Source of the DNA: Schistocephalus solidus
Taxonomy: Eukaryota > Platyhelminthes > Cestoda > Diphyllobothriidea > Diphyllobothriidae
DNA length: 64,000 nt
Direction: 5' to 3'
NCBI GenBank assembly: GCA_017591395.1
Contig: WEDG01004902.1
Location: forward strand, 62,001-126,000
Shown: positions 56,024-64,000 of the stretch, piece by piece
How positions within the stretch are numbered: the first letter of the stretch is position 1
How the letters are laid out: each line of letters begins with the position of its first letter
Made by a program: the position numbers and the translations under genes
The notes under the pieces: model-generated
The model's input: only the letters and a program-made list of their open reading frames with translations
Databases searched by the model: none
Told to the model about the DNA's origin: nothing

Positions 56024-57535
56024 CCAACTACCGTGCTGAACCGGGAAGACAATAATAAGAAAGCTAATGTCCTCCTTGATGACAGAGAATTTAACAGACT
56101 AACAGAGAACTCACAAACCAAAGCAGTAGCAGATCGGCTGAATAAACTTATTCAAGAATACTGCCGCTAAATTTGATCACGGATAATGAGTGGCGCCAAA
56201 TGAATACAATTCTCACCGTTCTGACCCAATTTTATGCCCCACCAAACATCCATGAATCAAATGTCTAACCGCGGTCAATCGTTGCCCTAAAGGAAATCTT
56301 ACCTATAATTTGACAACAGATATGTACTAAAATTTGAAATTCCTCCAAACAATTAAACTACCTCAGTTCCTCGTAGACCTTCGAGGTCGGAGAATGCACT
56401 CGTACGAAATCATGGTCTCTGTCGATGTGACGTCAGTATCCAAATCCATACCACTGAATTTCGCGCAAGAGACTTGGAAAGGCGTATGCCGAGACCCGGA
56501 GTTTACTCAAATGTGAATTTCTCTTGTTTGAATTTGGCCAAAAAGCCTTATTTAACCTTTTATAGGGAAACCTTTGAAAGGATCAAGTACACTCCAGTGG
56601 ACTCCTCGGTCTCCGATTAAGTGGCAGAACGGGCCTACAGGTGCTAGAAAACACGCCCTTCGTCCAACATGAACCATTCTTTTGACGCTGCTACTTCGAT
56701 GACAAGTTTTTGTCGTTGGGAGAAATATGCGGCAAATTCCATTACTTTCTACCTGATGGGTTATTCACGAGGAAGGAAGCACAAGATCAGCAGCTGCCTT
56801 GCATGGTGTGATCGTCAGACGAAATCCTAACGGTGCAATTGAAATGGCGGGTTACAGAGTGGCAATGAACACCACTCAACTTCCCAGCTTTCACAGCTTG
56901 TCGCCCACAAAGGAAACTGTGTTAGAAAGCTCTTCACATGGATTTAAGCTCATTGCACCAGGCCGGTGGAAAAAGTGCACGAGGTCCGATATCATCATGA
57001 CCAGTTTATGAAGAACGGCTATCCGAAGGGGTTTATAAGTCGATGCCTACGAGTTCGACCTCGGAGGATCCAAACAGAAACACAACCAAAGATGCGAAAT
57101 GCTCTGCCATACATCAAGGGCGTATCTGAAGTAACTGTGCGCGGTACTGCTGGATATAATTTCAAATCGGCCCAAAGCCCTTGTGCGCAGGAAGATCGTG
57201 AAAGGACAAGGACGATTAATTCCTAGAGCAGTCTGGGGCATTCAGTACCTAAACTGTCCCTTTAACTACGCAGGTCAGACTGAAATTATGCTCGCATCAC
57301 GTATACATGAACATAAACTGGCTCTGTGATGGATCGACGAACTAACGCAAGTAGCTGCCCACACCTACGATTCGGGGCATGAGTTTAACCTTGCAGTCGT
57401 CAAGATATTTGCCCACACCAAAACAAGGCAACTCGAGAATATATTGAAGCCTGGGCCTATAATTGGAACTCGCACATTCGATGTATCGATCTGGCAAACG
57501 CAGTCACCTCCAGACATGCTTCTCTGATGTATGAA
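56024..57535 (+). pseudogene. Penelope-like element, decayed
   Basis: Three frames together resemble a Penelope-like retroelement. The N-terminal part of the reverse transcriptase is at 56030-56169 (TVLNREDNNKKANVLLDDRE, then FNRLTENSQTKAVADRLNK). A catalytic-region segment with MVSVDVTSVSKSIPLNFAQE (normally VSxDVTSLFTSIP) is at about 56412-56470, and a GIY-YIG endonuclease remnant is at about 57245-57420 (YLNCPFNYAGQT, SRIHEHKLAL, then HTYDSGHEFN). The arginine of SRIHEH is kept. Stops and frameshifts occur throughout. These elements use a reverse transcriptase related to telomerase and insert through GIY-YIG nicking. Confidence 0.75.
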
Positions 57536-59210
57536 AAATGTAGGTAGCGTGATGATAATTGATTTGAAGGACCTGATGGTTGCTATGTCGATAAATAATC
57601 GGCAGTGTTGGCCAGGGAGACAGCCAATTCAGGTTCCAGGAATGATATCCCTCCGGCGTTTGACTGATTCAGCTGCTGAAGGTTTTGCCGTACGTGCTCC
57701 TGTCAACGGGCGATATCACAAGCATTATCTCATGAAAAATTGTAGTGACCCAACGCTGTGCCCACGCTGAACCTCTCGCGTCTACATGCACGTGCGCACC
57801 AGTGGTTGTCTGCCCTTGACAATCCTCCGCGCTGGATGTCCTGTTCGACCGGACGGTTTCACACAGACTTGTGGACGTCACGGGCGCGGCGGCTGGACGT
57901 GACCTCGTCCGGCAGCCAACTTCTTCCAACCCCTTCTGCGATAGTTCTGTACGGAATGAGCCATCCTCCCAAGTGTCGTCCCACTTATTATCTCCTTCTA
58001 CGGAACCGTGCCAGAAGGTCGTGTGGTCAGAGCCACGCCTATCAACTTAGCCTGCTGTGATAAAATCCCTCTTCTCTGATAAAAGATATTCCCAAACTTT
58101 TTCATCGCACAAAAGAACGATCAACCGCTGAGAAAGCCTTGCCTACTCGAATATGCCTGCATTTACCTCTTTATACCTGCATTCCAGGATGGTGGGAGTC
58201 AGATTCATGTTAAAATTACCAATGCATTGACTGGATTCCGGACGCATCTGACGAAACCGATAGTGGCTCGGCACCCCAGACTGCCTCGAGCTTTGCGAAT
58301 GCTGTTTGGAGATCAGTAGCCTCATGCAACTGAAGGGCGTCGAAGTACCGCTGTCCCAACTCTTCAGAAGAGTTTAAATTGAGATTTAACCTCTAGTGTA
58401 CTTGTGGTTGGCAGTAACGGAATCAGTTCAATATCATCCTCAAATTTCTTCCTCCATTGTAACCACGAGTCATTTGTTGGTTTCGGACCGTTTTTCGGTC
58501 ATAAGGGTAACGGTGTAGGCAGTAATGAAGACATGTTCGTTAAGCAGTTTCACCCATGTGATGTATAAAAAAACAGAAGGCTGGTTGTAGATAAACCGTG
58601 TACTGACAAGGAGAGACAGGATAAGTGAGGAGTCTTGGGGACAAGACGGGGTTGATGGCATGGGGGGAATATGTGGCCAGTCAGAGCAAAGGTGCTATGG
58701 ATGCGCTTGCGTGACCTTGAACGTTCATTTGTTGTGCGCATGTGACATGATGTCGAGACAGTACGAGCAGCATACACTGCAGCATCGTTGATAAACTTGT
58801 TTTGTCTCTGCTACTATCTCTCATGGCTGACTCCCGCACGAGTAAGAAAGCTCAGCGCAGTAAACCGATGCTTGACCAGTCTTATTCTTGTTCTTTGCTC
58901 ATCTTACACCTGTTGGCTTTTGCTTGCTTGTCAATAGGTGTGACAAACACAAAAATTGCTGGGCGAAGATTCTGAACCTGGGAGCGTTGCACGGTGAACT
59001 TAAATAATTTCGTAGATTACGCATCACCTTTTAAAGATAAGGGCGTTGATTCAGGACCGAGTTGTGCCAATGGAGTCTCGACTATGCAGCAAGTGTTCCG
59101 TGAAAGAAACGCGGGAATTTTATTCTCTGGCTCAGGAGACCACACGGGCAAGTGCTCAAACGATCTGTTCATCTCACATACTCGCACTCGACCGTCACAG
59201 GCACCGACGT
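57536..59210. other. no feature recognised
   Basis: Open frames on the minus strand near 58.47-58.78 kb contain a repetitive-looking HIFPPCHQPRLVPKTPHLS peptide, but no domain I can name. Confidence 0.45.
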
Positions 59211-59214
59211 TAAC

Positions 59215-60300
59215 CGCGCGCCCAACGAAGTGGGCGCAGCACCGGTGACTTGTGCATGGTTTCGTTTATAACAGACGTGCCCAGTATATACCGCAATCTC
59301 TCCTACATTTATCCGGTATAAATATGATGTGAAGTTAACCGGAGGTGATCGCAGACGCAGGGACTGACAATACCAAGCGGCCCGTCTACGCGTGCTGCAC
59401 ACGACCTTCTTCTAATACATATAACAGACGACAGTAAGGGTGACGCGGAACTCATACCCGTGAGAATTTAAAAGTTTCATTTTTTTAATAAAACCTGGTG
59501 AATCTTGTAAATTACGAACAGAGCCTTTTGAAGAACTAAGTGAAATACGTTTAGTTATTTTTTTTGCTTCCATGTGTTAAATAGGAAACTTTTAAACAAT
59601 TTTTCGGTTTTCCCGGGCGGTGTGACGTCAAATGGGGCTCCAGGTTGAAAATACTGTTTCGTTTGAAAGCGTTCGTGAGCAAGTCGAACATTGTGGGAAG
59701 AAACCAACTGCACGACAGTTCAGCCGTTGATTCCGACTATGTCCACCGTGTGACCACAACAGGGTGGACGCAGGGACGCCAGCTGGCACATGAATTAGTT
59801 TATAGTAATGGGAGAATTGCGCTGAATCTGCCATTCTCTCCTCCCTCACTCACCAGGACCCAACTCAGGACAGGGTCAAGGAAACCGGAGGCGGGATCGG
59901 ATGAAGTGGCTAACAAAGTCAAACAGCCCGTTTGTGCGTGACAGACATGCCTGATACGCGCAAAATGGATCAGGATTTCAGAAAAAAACAGAGGGGCGGT
60001 TCGGCCCCCAGCTGAGTGGGTGTCATAGAGGCCATATTAAGAATCAGCCATTACGGTCTGAATCTCTGTCCTGAGAGGAAGACCTAGTTAGTTTGTTAGC
60101 TGGCAGCCTTCCAAACCACAGCCTTAAGCGCGTCGAATTGCTTAGAATGAGGAATATGCGCGAAGTGCTGAGATTCGACCTCGCTCTATCTTCCCTCTCG
60201 AAGACACCAGTCAACTCTCCGAGCCAGTCAATCATCAGTCAGTAAGGGACGCAGCGGCTGACAAAGTTGCACGCTCAATGCAAGACCTGACCCTTGCACG
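59215..60300 (+). repeat. R1 copies and one R2, diverged
   Basis: A short R1 copy at 59215-59410 (GCAGCACCGGTGACTTGTGC, a CGTTTATAA block, CGCAATCTCTCCTAC, and a CGTCTACGCGTGCTGCACACG tail). A longer R1 at about 59716-59990 (ACTATGTCCACCGTGTG, ACATGAATTAGTTTATAGTA, TTCTCTCCTCCCTCACTCACC, GGAGGCGGGATCGG), then R2 at 60000-60300 (CAGCCTTCCAAACCACAGCC, AGCGCGTCGAATTG, CCGAGCCAGTCAATCATCAG). Confidence 0.65.
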
Positions 60301-61330
60301 AAACCACTTAAAATATAATGATAATCATATTTACACCTGGGTGGGCTGAGTGTTCTGGTAAGACTTCTTCCTGTCCCCTGGCTTACTCTCGGCTCCCGTT
60401 TTCGGCCACCAGTCGAGGAAAATAAGGCCCCTCAAACGCGTATAAAACTCCAGTCTCTGGTACACATGCCACAGCGCGAGTGTGTGGATGCAAGATGCGA
60501 GCACACAGCCTAATGACGACTGACTTAAGACATTCAATCACTCAAGAATCCTTTGAACAAGTCATAAAGCTGACACTAACTTGATAGACATGCACGCTCA
60601 CTGCACACTTGATCAGAGGCTCACACCAAGGTCTGCTAAGAGTCCCGCGTAGAGGTCTTAGACTACAACCGGGCTTCTGTGCAGAAGAATCGCCTCCTGA
60701 TGTCGTCCCCCTTATAACCGAAACTAGAATAACTGGTCGAGTATATCCATTCTCCTAGTTTGCAAGGGTAAATGTAATCAGTAGGTTGAGTAAAAAAAGG
60801 GTGTAAGCCAACTTTATCGGAAATAAATTCGCGCAAGTTTCACCACTGCACCATTTCGGGGAAAGTGGTGGACAAACTACAAGGTTGGCACATTCACGTC
60901 AAGTGTTTTTGACAAACCCTTATTCTGTCGGCCAGAAGTTTTCCTGGGCATCCAAAATGCAGACTATCCTCTCAATTTGGATTGGGCTAGGACAATCTCA
61001 GACGTCTGCGGGCAAGCTTGAGCCCAATGACAATCACTCACACTCTTATTCGTATAGCGACCCGTAGGTTTAGAGACAACGACTTATAGAGATTGGCACG
61101 CCAGAGTGTCCAAAATCTTGCGAACACCTAGGACATTTCTTGGCAGAAATATCACCTTGAGTAGGCAGATGTAAGTCAGGTTTCTACTTCAAAAATCTCC
61201 AACAATAGCCGGAAACCCGCCGTATCCGAATGTCTGTTAAGAAGAGATACCAGAGACGAAGAATCCGACAACAAACACTATCCTGGGAGATCGAAGACGA
61301 TGTGTGTAACAGTCAGCTTACACTGTTTTC
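60301..61330. other. no feature recognised
   Basis: Short frames only. Confidence 0.45.
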
Positions 61331-61333
61331 GAA

Positions 61334-61729
61334 GACATATCGCGTACCAGAGAGATAAATAGAACAGAACGGCTTAAGGACCGGCTGTACCCAATGACCG
61401 TCTTCACTTACGTGTGTCATAGCACTGTCGCTACCTTCCTGTCAACGGATCAAAAGTATGCAGTTTCACTGGACGGGCGGATACTCCACTCAACCTTCGA
61501 TTCACTTTGCCAGTCAACTGAAAAGATTATCGGGGCGTCGTCGCTAAGCTGTGCAACTGAACATAGAGTCCTAAAACGCAGTAAGAATGGATTCCGAGGT
61601 AAGACATTTAGTGCTACTGCCCACAAATCGGAAAGATCACCCACCTCCGGCTACCCCCACATCCCGCTTCAAGTTAAAGTAGGAAAACCTTACAAATCCA
61701 CAAATTTCTACGACGATTCTGGCTACTGA
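61334..61729 (+). pseudogene. possible second Penelope-like C-terminal fragment
   Basis: A 111-codon frame from 61394 to TGA at 61727-61729 reads DRLYPMTVFTYVCHSTVATF then later a HSTFDSLCQ... SSLSCATEHRVLKRSKNGF segment. Spacing resembles the degenerate end of a GIY-YIG domain (C..C, SSL...H). The usual YxGxT and R..EH motifs are missing, so this is only a suggestion. Confidence 0.3.
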
Positions 61730-61864
61730 AGGCGTCGTGCACTGAGGATATAAATGAAATTACTAAAAGCGTATGAGCATTTGAAATTTGAGAAAAACGC
61801 AGTAAACATGATTTTTGATAGATTCTTAGCTACCCCACCTTAGAATCAACAGAGAAATGAAGGC

Positions 61865-62057
61865 CTAATCCTCTAGGTTTATATTATCACCGAACTTTGC
61901 ATAGAGCTCTTTTTTCAAATTGGCCATGGTTGATCTGCAAGTTGCGAGCTCGGACTCCAGTGTCACGATTCTCTCCTTGATGATATGCTTCTCAGCCTCG
62001 ACTTTTGCACTTGTCTCATCAGTTGAGATGTGGAAAAAAGACTCGCCTATTTTATAT
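61865..62057 (-). CDS. PFDN4: prefoldin subunit 4, last exon
   Basis: One base plus 63 codons and stop TAG (61865-61867, minus sense). The joined reading begins YKIGESFFHISTDETSAKVE, then a coiled-coil heptad run (EKHIIKERIVTLESELATCR), and ends LKKELYAKFGDNINLED. This matches the C-terminal half of prefoldin 4, where human protein reads YQIGD..F...QEET and LYAKFGSNINLE. Prefoldin 4 is one of four beta-type subunits of the hexamer that delivers unfolded actin and tubulin to chaperonin CCT. The acceptor TTTTCTATAG lies just upstream on the minus strand (62058-62067). The N-terminal exons are not in 62.06-64.0 kb as far as I can see and probably lie beyond the window. Confidence 0.93.
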
Positions 62058-62067
62058 CTATAGAAAA

Positions 62068-62560
62068 GTTAAGGTAAAACGCCGCAACGCTTGAACTCAT
62101 CTGAGGGATGAAGGTGATGCAACATAAATAAAGTATAACAAAATAATAGTCGGACAACCATACACTAGTTAAAGCGGGTAGTAGAAGTTAAACCCAGTGG
62201 TGCATGACACTGAGTATGACGGCTACGAGTAATCATCGTGAAGTTATCCGGCTTTAAGGGGATATTGACTTCAAAAGAAACTTTTAAGCAGCAAAAAATC
62301 GGTATAACTCAATTTTTTGACGGTCTAATCATGGACACGCGATTCACCCATAGTGATAGTAGGTGGAATAGGCTACGGCAAGAGGTTAGGATTGACGCTT
62401 TAAATGCATATCATGGTCCTGAAATACCACCCGCAGACCGTGACTTCTAAACCGGAAGGTGGTAAGTTACAGGAGCACGAAGGACCAGTTGTTACGCGAT
62501 TTTTCCTGATAGATTTGCAATAAACAACTCAATCGCCAGGAATATCTTGTACACAGTGCA
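62068..62560. other. no feature recognised
   Basis: A 70-codon frame at 62238-62450 has no recognisable domain. This is intron sequence of the prefoldin gene if its upstream exons lie beyond 64 kb. Confidence 0.45.
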
Positions 62561-62564
62561 ACCG

Positions 62565-63010
62565 ATCGGTTAGTCCTTCTCTATGGATGGGAATGCTGGG
62601 CTATGTGCGTAAAATATGAGTGAAAACTATAGGTGTTTGACCACCGTTGCTTGAGGACCATCATTCGAGTGAAGTACATGGATTTCGTTTCAAATGAGAT
62701 AGTACACACGCGCTGTGACGTCATAAAGATATTCCTGGTCATCCCAGAACGAAGACCGATATAGTTTAGGCAAGTTCTTCGTCATATGCTTCACAAGCTC
62801 AGTGTTGCTGCCATCGATCCGGTGCCAGTTCAAAGAAGAGGTTAACTCCAAACCTGGCTCAATGCAGTCCATCGAGACAAAGGAGGGGCGTTCGAAATTC
62901 ACTAATCGATTTCCATCAGTGGAGGAGAAAATGGGTCGCGCTGACCAGATCCACTGCTACGGATCGCTACGCGTGAAGATATGGAGTCCACGACAGCGAG
63001 CCGGTTAGAT
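62565..63010 (+). pseudogene. RTE LINE copy E, C-terminal fragment
   Basis: LVLLYGWECWAMCV, FDHRCLRTIIRVKYMDFVSN and EIVHTRCDVIK, PERRPI*FRQVLRH (normally RRLRWFGHVLR) and an LNAVHRDKGGAFEIH segment match the C-terminal region of an RTE element like LINE D. Several stops and frame changes interrupt it. Confidence 0.75.
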
Positions 63011-64000
63011 CAGACCTCATCACAGCTGTACCAAGGTCAAGTAAGCAATTGAGGCAAGATATGCTTTTCGGATAGTAATCTAAGGGAGAGTCATGGCGAT
63101 CTAAAAGGACAGGAAACATCCGATACTTTTTATAGGTTTCGTAATGCCAAGGCTCCGGCGACCGACGCACCACCACCGCCTCAGATGAGTGTAGTAGATA
63201 CGCATTAGCAGAATTCGGCAAGGCACGTGAAATACCTATCAGTGAATCGATTATTTGATTTATGAACGCGAAAACAAACACGCTCCTCCACTTTCATCTA
63301 CCTTAACTCTACTAGCGCACGTGCGGTGGAACTGTATTGCAGTCACTTCATACATACATCTTTCCTAATGATCTACTTAGAGAAAATGTCCTACCTATGT
63401 AAGATACAGGCATTATTATGCCTGTAGTAACGAAACTGAAAAAGATGGCTATGGCATAGATGGTCAGATAGTGTGAAAGGAACAGTCAACCCGGAACGGA
63501 GAAATGAAGCATTAAGTTGCAGATAACCCAAAACAAACCAGGACCAACGACATAGTGAAACGGTCTGCGCAAGCAGACGGGAACGCAGATAGAAATTTTC
63601 CAAAAGGATCATCAACTTTAAAACCCCACCGTCCTTATTTTTGAATGGAGGGTTGGGCAGAAATTAACAGTTGGCGGGCAGCGCTGAAAGTCAAAAGCTG
63701 GTACATTCCGCGCATCCCGCTAAACTAATAGAACAATCAAATGCGCACATCAATAAAAGTGCCAGTTAAAAAATGCCTCGCGACCAGCGAAGAACAATAA
63801 GCGCACAAAAGTTGACAAAAAGATGAAAGAAAGAGGCGGCAGCTAAGAGTTAAGGGATTTTTCTTGAGTTCTGGAAGGCGCTGGTAAGTATCTGCTATTG
63901 CAAAACCAATTTCCAGCAGCCAAATAAGCCAAGGTAATTTTTTGAGAGAAAGGGAAGATAATTTTCACCTATGCTGCACAGTAATTTCGCTATTGGAAGG
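63011..64000. other. no feature recognised
   Basis: Minus-strand frames at 62967-63281 and 63391-63615 have no recognisable domain. Confidence 0.45.

Overview
Eukaryotic genomic DNA, almost certainly from a flatworm and most likely a diphyllobothriidean tapeworm (Spirometra / Schistocephalus / Dibothriocephalus type). Basis: intron-rich genes with GT-AG junctions, no operons, very dense decayed transposons, RTE-type LINEs whose C-terminus carries C2H2 fingers of a kind I know from predicted proteins of these worms, a hammerhead ribozyme motif, and tracts resembling degenerate TTAGGG telomere repeat. Species assignment is inference.

Layout. 1-26 kb is mostly gene-poor: an unrecognised minus-strand coding-like stretch (202-817), a near-full-length dead RTE LINE on the minus strand (15.4-18.7 kb), scattered copies of three repeat families (called here R1, R2 and R3), and two very large microsatellites (CT, 23.46-23.85 kb; CAC/CTA, 25.48-26.6 kb). 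27.4-47.6 kb is one plus-strand otopetrin (proton channel) gene: six exons with matching phases give about 517 residues, and only the first transmembrane segment and N-terminus are missing. Its two long introns (8.1 and 9.6 kb) hold three antisense copies of one LINE family, a dead Tc1/mariner transposase, a tRNA-like SINE, R1/R2 arrays and R3 copies. One LINE copy (39.4-44.0 kb) keeps its 5' UTR, endonuclease, reverse transcriptase and a C-terminal array of five C2H2 fingers, but is broken by several frameshifts. Another copy carries an R1 insertion inside the finger region with a clean 5-bp target duplication.

Just downstream of the otopetrin poly(A) signal, 48.02-48.16 kb holds a canonical hammerhead ribozyme core between TA microsatellites. 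49.57-52.10 kb is the end of a second plus-strand gene that I do not recognise (two phase-compatible exons, long tail with four RRxS/T motifs). 53-57.6 kb contains short repeats with CTGANGA...GAAA-like cores, a 127-bp tandem duplication, a coding-like 102-codon frame, and a decayed Penelope-like element with reverse transcriptase and GIY-YIG remnants. At 61.87-62.06 kb the minus strand carries the last exon of prefoldin subunit 4, followed by a decayed RTE LINE tail.

The real host genes seen are otopetrin, prefoldin 4 (last exon) and the 49.6-52.1 kb gene. Everything else supported is mobile or repetitive. No gene cluster acting as a pathway is visible. The items most worth following are the hammerhead motif, the finger-bearing LINE, and the R1 family with direct evidence of mobility.
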